A stretch of DNA of 64,000 nucleotides from Nepenthes gracilis (GCA_033239525.1 BSYO01000003.1:26839540-26903539); one strand, 5' to 3'. Shown: positions 24,246 to 36,922, counted from the stretch's first letter. Numbers and translations are program-made. The notes: generated from the sequence alone by a model not told the origin.

Positions 24246-24884
24246 CTTTTTCACATAGAAATAATGAACTAAGTTGTATATGATGCGCATAAATTTGTTG
24301 CTACATTGTTATGAGTATTTGAAGATGGAAGGGTGCCCAGTAAGAACCAAATCTTAAAATTAATATAATAATATAAAATCCAAGTAAATTTATAAATTAT
24401 TAAAGTAAATTACAAGCTTAAGATAAAAAATTAAATACTGAACCAAAATTGCTTAAACTTAAGCAGCACCTAATATATACCCAAGCCATACATGATCATA
24501 TTTTAAATAGAATTGTCATGTCTGAGATCCACATGAAAGGCCCTCGTGCATATTTGGTCTAAATAGTAACGCTTGAGGCATGTCTATTTGGTGCTCATAC
24601 ACATGTATAAAGAAGTATCTTGTCTGACCCATATTTGACTGGCATATGTACGTCAATTTGTTACATAAAAATATTTTTAATAGACGTTACTCATTTTGGC
24701 AAATTTTAAGGGAAGAGAAGATGAAAAGAGAGAGAAAAAAAAGAAAAAAAGAAAAGGTAAATCCAAGTTGATAAATTAAGATTAACGTAAGTATATTTAA
24801 ACTCAATTTTTTTTATGGATAAATATTTCTTACTCTAAAATGAAAAAAATTAAATGCTTATGCTTACCTTATAAATAAATAAAT
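24246..24884. other. Intergenic DNA, nothing recognised
   Basis: AT-rich sequence with an A/G-rich stretch at about 24710-24760. No coding or repeat similarity noted beyond low complexity. Confidence 0.6.
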
Positions 24885-27297
24885 TATAATATCCCAGATT
24901 TTTGTTTAAATTAATTTAATATTAATTATAATTTTAGATAAATTTAGATATGATAAAAATTAATTAAATATTAAAAAAATTTAAAAGATATTTCAATCAG
25001 TCGGGCTGGCATTTAAGATACGCCCGTACTATTTTCTGAATATCGATTTGTAATTTAGAATAAAAGAAAAAAATTAAAATAGAAAATGATTATATATATA
25101 TATATATATATAATGAAAAAGGAAGAAAAAAAAAGAAAAAAAAATAGATAAGAATCGGGGAGAGAGATAAGAGGAGGGAGAGAGTGATGGGCGTCAGGGT
25201 TTTGGCGCGAAAAAGAGAGAGAAGGAGGAGAGGAGAGAGGAGAGAGGGGAGAGGAAGGAGAGAGGTGGCTGGCGGCCGGCGACGGCAATGAGCGACGAGG
25301 ACGGCACTATGCTGGTGGTTGTCGGTAGTTGAATATGCTTGTGGTTGTCGGTAGTTGAAAAGTTTGGCATGTGGTGGTGATTTGCGAAGAGAGGCCATCG
25401 AGGAAGCTATCGGTAGTTGTCGAAAGTGGCAGCATGTTGTGGTGACGCGGTGGTTGTCGGTGACGACCAACGGTGACTCGTAGGTGACCAGCTGTGGCGT
25501 GGGTGGCAGCGGCGTGCGGTAGAAGCCGCATAGAGAAGAGAGAAAGGGCGTAACTGCGGGTGAAGCACTAGCAGTGAGAGAGAACAGCCCGATTAGGGTG
25601 CTTTAGATATTCTTTCTTCAAATCTTTAAAGTATGATGTCAAGGTAAGTATCTGTAACTTACCTCTTTGGTTTAATTTAATTTCTGATATATTTTGGATA
25701 CCGCTTGAAATTTTTACTAACATGTATGTATTTTTATACACATGATCTGTTTAATTTAGACATGTATGTATAATTCATTAACTAATTTTGGAAGTTTTTT
25801 ATATGAGTTTTATAATTTTAGAAATTTACTATTTTTTTTAAAGCCTAAAAAATTTATTGGACACTGTGTATATTTATATTAGTATGTGTACCAAACATAT
25901 GCATGAAACTATGCATAGTTTGTGCAGTCACATGCACGTGTTAGGTCGTAGTCACTATATTTGGATTTAGAATATTTGATATTCTGGCCAACTCTTAATG
26001 GGGAGGTATTTTGTTATTTGAAAATTTCTTTCTGCCAGTAAAAAAGGTTCGGAGTAGTGACTATTTTCATTTAATAATTTGATTTGACCTTAGAATATAT
26101 TTAGATGTCCTAATATATCTGACAAGTTTGATAATTGCACGCAAAATAGTGAGTGATAAATAATAGTGAGCAACCGTACCCATGGGTACAGAGTATATGA
26201 GTGGCCATACATGTTGGCCTAATTTACATTTGATTTTACCTAAGGTTATGGAAATGACGTATAACCCTTTCTCAAGCTAGTATTTAAATAATCGAAACTC
26301 AAATTTAATACATGATTTGTATCTCTGCATTTATTTGTATTAGATTTTGATTTGAAATTGGATTTTAGATTTGGATTTAAAATTCGCCGATTTTACCCTT
26401 AGTTGGGTATTGGTATGTTTCGTACAAATGATTTTGACTATATATTTTGATCCGAACCCTTAAATTATTTGTTACAGTGTTACTTCGACTTCTACCCACG
26501 CTATTATATCATCCCACTATCAAATTCTATCCCAAATTATAAGTTGATCGAGACTTGAATTCAGACTCAAACTTGGATTGGACTTTAGAATTGGCTAATT
26601 GCCTATTAAAATTAGTTCGGATCACTTCTATTTTGTTTATATATATATACGTCCCGATGAGAATTGTTTTATGATTTGAATATTTATTTTGAATTTGGAT
26701 ATTTGATCTATATACGAAATTATCATCGGATTTTAAATTCTGAATTTTAAATTTTTATTGGATTTGTTATATCGACAATTTAAATTTATCTGTCATTTAA
26801 ACGGATTTTTATCCATTTGATATTTTCTCTAATTTATTGAATTCCTTTTATTTAAAATATAATTCTTGTTGAGTATTAAACTTACTTTTTCTATCTTATC
26901 CCTTCAGAGTAGAAGATTGGGACACATTGTAAAGCATAGCCGTGATTTGTCAGCCAGTCGTCCGATTTGGTAAGTTTAAATTTTAATATGGTTTAAATTT
27001 GTATTTTATATGATTGTATTATGGAATTTATCGGATATAGTTCGATGAATATATTTTTAAAACAGTTAAAATTGTTACATTCCTTACGAAATTTATTAAA
27101 CAGTCGTATTTGTTTTTTGTCAGAATGGTTGTTCGATGAGGTCTTGTGTGAATTTTGATTTGTCGGATCCTATTTATTTGATTTGTTACACCCAAATTTT
27201 GAGATTTAGTATTATTTGTTAAATTTATTTATAATTTTAAAATTTAAAAATTATAATTAATTATTTAAATTGACTTACTTAGTTTGTATTCGTGACA
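24885..27297 (+). mobile_element. Solo LTR, Ty3/gypsy type, TSD TAAAT
   Basis: The LTR starts TATAATATCCC (first dinucleotide TG changed to TA) and ends ATTCGTGACA. It is bounded by the 5-bp direct repeat TAAAT at 24880-24884 and 27298-27302. No primer-binding site, polypurine tract or coding region is attached, so it is a solo LTR left by LTR-LTR recombination. It is a diverged relative of 34393-36922: both share a GA-rich leader-like zone, the block ATTCTTTCTTCAAATCT-TAAAGTATGA-GTC, and CTTTGGTTT-ATTTAATTTCTGATATATTTTGG. Long LTRs of this form, starting TGTAATA and ending CGTGACA, are usual in chromovirus-like (Tekay/Del) families. Open frames inside are low-complexity. Confidence 0.85.
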
Positions 27298-27302
27298 TAA
27301 AT

Positions 27303-29004
27303 TATAAAACTTTTATAGGCCCTCCCCTTATTGAAAAAGGGGCCATTGAAAGTATCATCAGTAGTAATGTGTACCCTATACTTTGATTGGCATCAAACCG
27401 GTGTCAAGTCGGTCATTCAAATCTTATTATCCAAATCATGTGTATCACAATAATTAATATAAGATAAGAGATATACGAAATTTATTTTCTAATATATTTT
27501 TTAATATCTAAATTAAAAAAAAATTATGAGAAAATGAATGATTAAAGGGGGAAAATGAATGAATGTAAAATTGAGTGAATTTGAAAGGTTTGGCTCCATG
27601 TAAAGTATGAAAGTTAAGGAGATCATTTGTAGCAAAAGCACATAATGTCTTTCCCCTTTTTATTGGATAAGGGTTTTGTATTTATAATCTAAACGCTAAT
27701 TAGCATAATTAGCACAAATGTCGCTTGAAACATTATATTTTTTGGGCTCCAACAACTATGTTAGTTTTATAACTATTCAGCAGTTAATACTTAATATATA
27801 TTCAACTGTTGTTGCCTTTTGTATAATCGTTCATCAATATGTAATATCAAATTTATTATTCTATCAGGTCATTAATTGTCTCGATTTTTAATGTCTTTAA
27901 TTATCCAATCATTTGATCAGTCAGCATAAGGCTATCTAAATTGATTTTTAAACCAATTTCAATCGGGTTGAGTAATTCAATTGTCATGACAATCATCTTT
28001 GGGCTGACAACTCATAGGCTCTGTATTATTGCTGAGTCAAATTGACCATATTTGAAACATACCCAATAAATAGGTATATCAATTTTAACACTTATAAATC
28101 CAAAACATAAAGTATTAAAACATTAAATATACCAACCTGCTAGAATAACAAAATGACTACGAATAAATTATTAAAGATCTTATACGATGTTAATTAACTT
28201 AAATTATTGTATATACATTATTCTAGAAGTGATTACTTTGCTAAAAATTCACTTACATTTACAAATATCCTTTACCATCAAAGAAAATAAATCAAATATC
28301 TAAAAAAAACCTAACGAAATAAATCAAACTATGAAAGGGTAACACGGGATTGGGGATCCCACATCAACTAATAAAAGTGTCTTGTGGCTTATCAATAAGG
28401 TTTGCATTCGTTTGATGGTCATTTTTAGGACAAAGCTCAAGACAAGGCAAGTCTCATTCACGAATTCCCTTATACAGACGATGCCACGCATGAGTTTCCT
28501 TCTCTACGCCCATATCCAACTTGAGATATCGTGAAACTAAAGAAAGGTGAATTCCTTTCTAAGTAGGAAACAAAATGCAACACCATGATACAGTGGAAAG
28601 AACAAGAGATGTTTTCCCATCAAGCATATATGTATGTCCTGCTGTGAGGCAAGCATAGTTCTTTACTCACCATTAGTTCAGGAAGCAGTGCATCTAGACC
28701 AGTAGCAGCACATGAAGTACTCTCTAATTCTTCTGTGTTATTCATAAATGACTACACAATTACTTAAACCTCTGTCATGAAATAACAGAGCATACATCCT
28801 CTCCTTGAATCTTCTGAATGCATCATGATAATGCTACCAAGTTCGCACTTCGAGCACAAGTGTCGTAGTTTGGATACCGAGCTTCAAAATTTGAGTAAAT
28901 GGTCGAGCCGCCAAGGATAGTGGCTCATGGAAACTCTGTTGAGATCTATTATTATAATGGCGATCTTCCAAAGGTGTATGTGGTTTGCAGCCATGCAAAT
29001 TGAA
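27303..29004. other. Intergenic DNA 3' of the ABCC relic
   Basis: Contains the split copy of a dispersed repeat (about 27343-27360 and 28066-28262, compare 6953-7155). No gene recognised. The part nearest 29.0 kb would be the 3' flank of the minus-strand ABCC pseudogene. Confidence 0.5.
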
Positions 29005-29441
29005 CTACCCACCTAGTTGATCACTTGACTTTGATGCATATTTGCCTACCAAAGTCATAAATATGGGTAACTTTTTATCCATCAAACTCAAAGGACGATC
29101 AAATTCTGCAACTCAACCTAAAAAATCCACAAAAGAAGTGTTTTTTGAGCCCTCCACAATTTGACTAATAGATGCCTAGGAAAAATTATTGTCCATACAT
29201 ACCATCGCTAAGGACTAAGACAAAATTGCCATCCATGACAGTAAGTATATAATAAGTTATGGAGAGGATTGTGCAATCCCTAAACTTTGGTTTGATAATT
29301 TTCTGAATGAGATTATCTTCTGTTGTATTAACTGAGTCGGTTATTTATCGAGTACGAGTATTTTTGCCTATGTAAGCAACGCTCGGCCAAGGGACGCAAG
29401 TTGGCTCTCCCCAATATTCCAATTTTCACCATTTTCAAGCA
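29005..29441 (-). pseudogene. ABCC/MRP-type ABC transporter relic, last two exons
   Basis: Exon 29203-29441 follows a TGTGTAG acceptor and reads LENGENWNIGESQLASLGRALL, stop, AKILVLDK, stop, then a frame-shifted stretch equivalent to NLIQKII and CTILS, ending LVLSDG at a GTATGT donor. This is the signature, Walker B and D-loop part of the second nucleotide-binding domain of plant ABCC (MRP) vacuolar pumps; the Walker B Glu is lost with DEAT read as DK-stop. The final exon, 29005-29117, reads AEFDRPLSLMDKK, LPIFMTLVGKYASKSS and a TAG stop, the usual C-terminus. The preceding exons continue at 45992-46360, beyond the retroelement nest. Confidence 0.85.
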
Positions 29442-29543
29442 CTACACATCATACATAATACACCACTTTAGTTGATTATTTGATTTCAAATGACAATTTT
29501 ATACCATAGTCTTGTAGCTAAAATCAACATTCAAATGCACATA

Positions 29544-30514
29544 TCTAATACCCGGATTCTTTTGATGGTGAATTATAAATTAAATTGAGTGGACCTAAAT
29601 TTTAAATATGTGAATAAAAATTTAATGTGTCTATAAGAATAATAAAATATTTATATAATAAAATAATCAATAATAATAATAAACTTAAAATGTATAAGTA
29701 AAATAATAATAATAATAAACGTTATTATAATTAATATATAATTTCCTCATCCCATCTCTCTCCTCCACTCTCGAACCTTCTTCCCTCAAACCCTCTTCGC
29801 CTCTTCCGTCTGTCTCTCTCTTTCTCTCTCTCAACGGCCCTAACTATTAGCCGTTCGAATCTTCAGAAAACCCTAACAAATTTGCCCCCGGTTTCAACCG
29901 CCTGATTCCATCTGTCTCCCCACCATTTTCAACTCCATGGGTCTATATAACCACGGCTCCAGTGGGCTTGCGGGGGGAAGAAAGAGGAGTCGAGCAGAGA
30001 CTGAGAGCAGAATGAGGCGCTGTTCAGCACCGAGGCGTTTCGCTTCGGTGATCTTGCTGCCGTGGCCGTGGGCGATTGTTGCTGCCGTCGCTGTGACTCG
30101 TGGCCGCCACCGTCACCGTTGCTATTGAGCCGAAGTCAGCGCCGGGACATTTTCGTTCTGGTGAATTGCTGCAGTTGCCGTTGCCAATTTCTGCTGCCAT
30201 CTTCGTTACTTCAGTGATATTGCAATCAGGCAAGTGAATCCTCATTATTTCACTTCTTCATTCATTGCAAGTGATTTGCCTTTACTGACATTTCTCCTCT
30301 AATTGCAAACAATTCTTCTGTTATTTTGCAACCAATCCGTCCTCCTCTTTTTATGAAATTTGTGATGCATGTGGAAATTGAATCGGGAAGAGAAACAGAG
30401 GAAAATGCTCTGTTTAGGTTATCGATTTCGGAACATTGAATCGAGGAAATCAAGGCTTCGTGCTCGATTGAGGCGTCCAGCCATTGGCCGAGAGGAACGG
30501 TTTTGAGGATCGGG
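29544..30514 (+). other. First part of the split LTR, leader-like zone
   Basis: Holds AAT microsatellites (29670-29720), a CTCT-rich stretch, and GC-rich sequence at about 29935-30230 with short frames on both strands rich in Arg/Ser/Ala. No family similarity; treated as LTR sequence and not as a gene. Confidence 0.5.
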
Positions 30515-31235
30515 GTGTATGTATATACGTATATGTGGATGTATGTGTAAACATTTATGTATGTATATATTTATATATACATACACGTGTGGCTTTGCGG
30601 GTGCGTGTACAGTGCGCAGTGTGTGGGTATGTGTTCAGCAGCAGATACGTACCGCTGTGGGTATGGTCTACCCGTGTGCGTATAGCTGTGTGAGGAGCCG
30701 CGTGTGTATTTACGGCAGATGCGTGGGGTTGTGTATATGGCCGTGTAAGTATACGTTTTATATATATATATACACGTGTGAGTGTGTCCAACTGTGCTGT
30801 ATGGCAGTACGTGTATTTGAGCGAGGATGTGCGTGTTGTAAGTGTACTGGGTGTGTGCGTGAGTAGTCGGTGTGCAGGTGTGGGTATGAGTATGCTCCGT
30901 GCACTGCGTGTGTGTGCGGCTGGGTGTGTAACCATGAGTGTGTGTGTAATATGTATTTGTGTGTGTGTGTGTGTGTAGCCGTGTGTGTGTGTGTGTAGCC
31001 GTGTGAGAGAGAGAGAGAGAGAGAGCAGTGTGTGTAGTTGGGTGTGTGTAGGTGTGGAGAAGCAGCAGGTGCTGCTGTGTGTGTACGCGTGTGCTGTGTG
31101 TGTGCGTTGGTGTGTGTGTGGTGTATGCAGTATGTGTGTGTTGGCCAATTATATATATATATATATATATATATGCTGACAGCATGTGTACTTATATATT
31201 TGAGTGAAGATGTGTCCGTGGGTGTGTGTCACTAG
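30515..31235 (+). repeat. GT-rich cryptic microsatellite island
   Basis: About 700 bp dominated by TG, TGTA, TGTGCG and GTGTGTG on the plus strand, with embedded (GA)n at about 31006-31025 and (AT)n at about 31149-31174. Long frames on both strands (up to 204 codons) are only His/Thr- or Cys/Val-rich products of the repeat. Confidence 0.9.
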
Positions 31236-32857
31236 AATGGATGTAAATTATTATAAATGGGTTGTGTATGGAAAAATGAATCCTGTAACGTAACCATGAA
31301 TGTTTAATTTTAGTAGATAGGATTAAGAATATAATTTCATGGGTAGCTTGTTAATATTAATGATAATAAAATAAAATAAAATATTATATTATATTATATA
31401 TGTTGGAATTAGTTAATTTGTTTTTGGCTCATCTGTGAGTGATCATTACATGTTGGCATTAGTAGTAGGTGTCGCACCGGAATAGAATGAAAGAATAGTT
31501 AAATGGTTAAATTAAGTAAAATAAATTATATCTCAATTCGTGTTTATCTTCGTTCTGTGATAAATCTTTTATGTTAATCTTGATTGCATGAGTACAGTCC
31601 TTATCAGTACCGAACGACATTTCTATCATTAAAATTGCAAAACTTTCTTTGTGTTATACTCAATTGTGTGAGTATTCGGATTGTTGGCTTCCTATGGTTA
31701 AGGTTGAGGAGAGTGTATGAAAACATTAAGGTATCTAATTGAATGAGAGACTATGAAACTTTAATGTGGTCTACGCTTATCCGATACCGAATTCCGTATT
31801 CTGGTGGAGTTAAGGTACATTGCCTAGATTAGCGGGATGCTTATGGCCTTGTGGCCATTGTAGTTCATGATATCGAGAGTGTCATGGCAGGGGATGCTGG
31901 GTTTGACATATGAGATACCTTCCGTACCTTGTATAGTCTGAAGAGGAGTATGTTGATGAGATCATCTGTACCTTTTTGAGTCGGATAATGAGCATGCTAG
32001 AGAGATGTTTATACTTTGTTGGGCGGAGTATCTGTAGACCATGGATTTTAGTCAAAGGTCAAACTTGCGAGCATCAGGTAGCCTGTGCAAGTACCCGGCT
32101 GTCGGGGAATATACGCGACCTTTAGTTCACAGCGGCGGAATATGATCTAGGGGTTTTCTTGTGATATTTGTTTGTCATCTATATCTCATGAGTTTGGGAT
32201 TTAGTGGAATCCAGGAGTTTGCATTCAGTAGAATCCATGTGTTGGATTTTTTGGTAGCCTGATCAATGGAATCCATATTGTTGATTATCGTTTGATGTAC
32301 AGGTCATTCACGCTGACATGTGTACTAGAGAATCCCCACTCATCCTTGACATCGAATTTCATGGGATTACCATTATTGGTACTCTTATTATCTTTATGAT
32401 ATATGGGTCAAGTGTAACTTATATTGCTAAAAATCGTATTTACGACATGTTGTGGTTTCTCGGATATAATTAATGGTTAGAGAAATGTTGAGACATTTAT
32501 ATTTTGATATCCAAGATTATTTTTATTATTAAGCATTTTTTATTATTATCACTTGTTAAATTTTGGCTCACCCATATATTTTCTTGGCTCCAAATTGAGT
32601 TAATTGCATAGTGCAGACCATGAGATCCTACTTTTGTTGTAAAACTTTCAGGTAGAGCGATTTATGGAGGCTAAATATTACCTCTCAGTGGGAGACAAAC
32701 TATATATGTTATTGACGAAAGTTGAGTAAATTTTATTCGGGTTACAACTCGTGATCCTTAATAGTTTTTATTTCGGGATAGTTATATGATATTTTGATGA
32801 ATTTGATAGTAGCTTAATTTTATTGTATTACCATTATGGAATATTATGAATGATTTT
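31236..32857 (+). other. Distal part of the split LTR
   Basis: Moderately AT-rich sequence without coding similarity, running up to the target duplication of the Tat insertion (ATTTT, 32853-32857). The end of the LTR continues at 45921. Confidence 0.5.
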
Positions 32858-33506
32858 TTATGCGTACTAGGGATCTGGATTCGTAATGGGTGTCGATTAC
32901 ACCCTCTTTGTAAGTAGAATGTCCTTTTCGTCTTTGAAAATTCAAGACCTGCGCACCACAATTAAACCAAGAATCAGAGTATAATCAGAGTTTGTTCTCT
33001 AAAAGACACTCCGACGTTTAAGTCAGTTCTCATCCAAGAATAGAGAAAAAAATTTTAAAGAAGAAAATAAGAGTGAATTCTTTTTGGTTCAAGTGTTTTA
33101 GTCCAGTTTCTATCCATGCCATAGTCCAAGTAGTAGTATTCACACTTTAGTGGTCTGGATCCTTCTTTTTCGGTCTGTCCTTCGTTTTGGGCGTTCTTTC
33201 CTTTTATATGATGCCCAGGTACTTCAGTTTTTGTCTATCTATTTTCCCATGACTTGTGACGTCATACTGGATAAAATCAACTGAAGCGGTTAAGGCTTTT
33301 GGAGTCCAACTGAAGCAGTTGAGGCCTCTGGAGTTGAAATGAGCGGTTACGGTTTTCGGACGTGGAATCATGCGCATGACCTAACAGTTCAATTAATGGG
33401 ATTTTGTTGGGCTTGCATTCTTAGGCCTCAGTGATGTCCAGCTGATCTTGCATCATAGCCTTAGTAGCCTTTCTTCATGTAGGCCCATTAATAACTGTAC
33501 CCATCA
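32858..33506 (-). repeat. Tat element 3' LTR (649 bp)
   Basis: On the minus strand it begins TGATGGGTACAG just after the purine tract ATATGGGGGGCTAG (33507-33520) and ends ...CGCATAA, where TTATGCG on the plus strand stands for an ancestral TG..CA end. It contains a TATA box (CATATAAAAG, 33201-33210) and the palindrome TGACGTCA (33257-33264) about 50 bp upstream of it. Confidence 0.9.
33201..33264 (-). promoter_or_regulatory. Tat LTR core promoter: TATA box and TGACGTCA
   Basis: CATATAAAAGG is conserved in all three Tat LTRs (33201-33210, 45542-45551, 48579-48587). TGACGTCA, a CRE/as-1-type bZIP site, lies 45-55 bp upstream of it here and in the second copy (48519-48526); the 5' LTR has TGACGTTA at the equivalent place. 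Confidence 0.65.
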
Positions 33507-33689
33507 CTAGCCCCCCATATCAGAGGTTTTGAGCTTTAAATCTCTGGCATATTCATTGATGGTGTACTCCTTTCCCATCTGCTCTCTGTTATTACCTTAA
33601 CAAAATCACCTTATTGATTTTCTTGAAGTTAATCAAGGACAGAACTGAGTGGGAGTAAGCAAATTTCATGAATGGATTAAGTTTGGAGT

Positions 33690-34385
33690 GAGAGGAAAAA
33701 ATTTCGAGTGACAAATCTTCCGGAGTGGCAAGGTCTCCAGAGAGCCAAGGTCTTTGGAGAGCCAGGATCTCTGGAGAGACAAGAAAAATAAGAATTTCGG
33801 AGAGGCAAGGTCTCCGGAGTGAAGGGATCTCTGGAAAGAATAAAGTTTTGGAGAGGAAAAGGGTCTCCGGAGAGCTAAAATCTCCAAAGAGACATGGTCT
33901 CCAGAGAGATACAGTCTTCGGAGGGGAAGAACTTCGGAGAGAACAAGGCTTTAAGGAGGAAAAAAGGTTTTCGGAGAAAACAAAGTTTCCAGAGAGAAAA
34001 AAGATCTCCGGAGAGATAAGGTTTCCGGAGAGATACGGTTTTTGGAGCGGCAAGATCTCTGGAGAGAAAAAAGGTCTTTGAAGATAACAAAGTTTCCAGA
34101 GAGAAAAAAGGTCTCCGATAAGATCTCCGGAGAGATACGGTCTCCGGAGAGGCAAGATCTTCGGAGAGAACAAAGGCCTCTAGAGAAGCAAAGGTCTCCA
34201 GAGAGAAAAAAGGTCTCCGAAAAAAACAAAATTTTCGGAGAAAAAAAGGTCTCCAGAGATAATAAAATTTTCGGAGAGAAAAAGATCTCTGGAAAGATAA
34301 GGTATCTGTAGAGAACAAGATCTTCTGAGAGACATGGTCTCCGGAGAGATACGGTCTTCGAAGTGGTTCTATCAGCAGCATCCAA
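33690..34385 (-). repeat. Tat 3'-UTR tandem array, TCTCCGGAGAGA type
   Basis: About 700 bp of degenerate tandem units, roughly 20-24 bp, each built around the near-palindrome TCTCCGGAGAGA with variable A-rich linkers. It lies between the antisense ORF and the 3' LTR. The same array type is at 47290-48150 in the second Tat copy. All long frames here (up to 193 codons, Ser/Leu/Phe/Pro-rich on one strand and Arg/Glu/Lys-rich on the other) are repeat translation. Confidence 0.9.
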
Positions 34386-34392
34386 CCGGTTT

Positions 34393-34588
34393 TGTAATAT
34401 CCTGGATTCCGTTTGGATTATTTAATATTAATTGTGATTTTCGATAATTTGAACGTGGCAAAAAATTTATTTAATATTATGAAATTCGTAAGGATAATTG
34501 AATTAGTTGTGCTGGCGCTCGATATGCGCCCGTATTGTCGCCTGGGTATCAATTTGGATTTTGAAATAAAAGAAAACAAAAATAAAAA

Positions 34589-34633
<45 letters not shown>

Positions 34634-36922
34634 CATAATATATGGAAAAACAAAAAAAAGTGAAAAAAATATGGAACAGGGATAAGATAAGGGTTCGGGG
34701 AAAGAGAGAGCGGAGGGGGAGAAGAGGAGAGAGAGGAGGCTGGCACGGGCCATTGCGTCGCCATTGCCGAAGCTCCCGGCGCAAAAAATGAAAGTCGGCG
34801 AAGTCCTCTCCATGATAGTATCCTCCATTTTGTGCTCCGGCGTTTGTAGAGGACGGGATCTTGAACTGAAGCCAAACAGCCGTCGTTCGTTTCTGGAAGA
34901 AATCAGTGAAATCAAAGTAAGTAAATCCTTCCATTCTTCTTGAGGATGTTGATTTTGAAGTTACATGTGATGATTTTGTGAGAAATCGATTGAATAGGGA
35001 GAATTTGGGTGAAAAGGGGCGCCGTAGGGTTGTGGGCCGAAGGAGAGAGTGAAGCCGCCGTGGTGATGCCGCTGTTCGTCACCGTTGTTGCCGTCGGGTG
35101 CTGCCGTTGCCACTGTTACCCATTGCCGAAGCCGCCATCAGTGAAGGGGCAGAGCCGCATGCATAGAACGGCATAGGCGCGCGAAGAGAGAAGGGGAGGA
35201 GAGAGATGGGACACGCGCCGGCAGAGAGAGAAGGGGCCCGATTCGGGTACATCGACAAATTCTTTCTTCAAATCTGTAAAGTATGAAGTCCAGGCAAATA
35301 TCTGTAAACTATTTCTTTGGTTTGATTTAATTTCTGATATATTTTGGGCACTGTTTAAAATTTTTTCTAATATGCATGTAATTTTATCTTCCCGATCTAT
35401 TTAATCTGGACATGCATGTATAGTTTATTGATTAATTTTGGAGGTTTTGGATATGAATTTTATAATTTTAGAAATTTACTATTTTTCTGAAAGCCCGAAA
35501 AAAATTTATTAGATACTGTATATATTTATACTAATATATGTAACAAAAATGTGTATTTTTACATGCACGTGCCGAGTCGTGGTATTATATTTAGACTTGG
35601 GTTATTGGATTTTCTGGTCAACTCCTGACAGAAAAATTTTTGTTAATTGGAAATCCTTTTTCGCCAGTAGGAAAGGCTTAGAGTAGTGACCATTCCCATT
35701 TGGAATAATTTAATTTGATCTTAGAATATATTGGGACGTCCTAATATATCTAATAAAATTGAGAATTGCGTCTAAAGTCGCGGGTGACAAATAATAATGA
35801 GTAACATTATCCATGGGTACAGAGTATATAGGTGGTCATACATACTGGCTTAATTTGTATTTGATTTTACCTAAAGTTACTGAAATTATGTATAACCCTT
35901 TCTCAAACTAGTCTTTAAATAATTAGAGTTTAAATTTAATGTATGATTTGTATCTCTGCATTGATTTTTATTGGACATTGATTTGGATTTTGAATTTGAG
36001 ATTTATCGATTTTGCAATCATTTGGGCCTTGCTATATCTCGTATAAATGATTTTGGACTATATATTTTGATCCGGATCTTTGGAATATTTGTCGCAATGC
36101 TGGTTCGACTTCTACATACACTATTGGGTTATCCGGCTATCGAATTCTGCCCCAAATTACAAGCTAATCGGGCCTCGGATTTAGACTTGGACTTGGATTG
36201 GATTTGGAATTGGCCATTTGCCTATTGGAATCGATCCGAATTACTTTTATTATATATATATATATATATATATACACGTTTCGATGAGGGCTATTTTATG
36301 ATTTGAATATGTGCTTTGAATTTGGATATTTTATTTGTATACGAGACTATCATTGAATTTCGAATTCTGGATCTTGAATTTTATTGGATTTGTTATATCG
36401 GCGATTTGAATTTATTCTGCAATTTGAACGGATTTTATCTATTTAATCATCTTTCTGATTTATTAGACTCTTTTTGTTTAAATATGATACTTGTTGGGTA
36501 TTAGGTTCATTCTTCTATTTTATCCATTCAGAGTAGAGGATCAGTTTTATCACAGTACGCCTCTGGTGAGTGCCATTTTTTTGAATTTTGATATTATCAA
36601 CCATGTATCGGGTATGAATAAATTTTGCGTGGATTGTTATAAGATGTTAGAGTCGGTCAAGTGTAGGCTATGGTTTTGTATGTCAAGAATTTCTTAGGTC
36701 AATTTCTTATGTGGATAAGTCATTGTCTTTATTTGGTTACCCCCTTACGACTATTTTGTAGAGTAGGTTACATTTATATCATTTGATAATGTCCTGTATG
36801 GATTATAAAACTTTATAGAGTTTTGTATATTTAGTGGTCACACCCGGATCTGGGAATTATAAGAATAATAATTAAAGCATATTTAATTATTTAATCGACT
36901 GTTTGGTTCGGATTTCGTGACA
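34393..36922 (+). mobile_element. Solo LTR nested in the Tat element, TSD GGTTT
   Basis: Begins TGTAATATCCTGG and ends TTTCGTGACA, with GGTTT at 34388-34392 and 36923-36927. The empty site is confirmed by the second Tat copy, where the equivalent sequence near 47.26 kb (minus strand) reads CTGGTTTGTTTTTTGAG without interruption. 2530 bp, no internal region. Related to 24885-27297. Contains (AAT)n at 34591-34633, a CpG-rich leader-like zone at 34740-35240 and (TA)n near 36250. Confidence 0.95.

Noticed and set aside
25055..25531. Minus-strand frames up to 126 codons
   Set aside because: Leader-like GA-rich zone of a solo LTR; composition driven, no homologous frame in the sister LTR.
24885..27297. 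Host gene 5' region (GA-rich leader, AG|GTAAGT-like donor near 25645)
   Set aside because: The 5-bp TSD, terminal motifs and similarity to the nested solo LTR explain the whole block as an LTR.
30571..31185. 204-codon and 197-codon frames on the minus strand
   Set aside because: Thr/His-rich translation of a GT/CA microsatellite; no family motif, frames open on both strands.
33592..34381. Several 118-193 codon frames on both strands
   Set aside because: All lie in the TCTCCGGAG tandem array; Ser/Leu/Pro or Arg/Glu periodic composition.
34418..34934. Overlapping minus-strand frames of 143-165 codons
   Set aside because: Start of a solo LTR with a poly-AAT run translated as poly-Tyr or poly-Ile.
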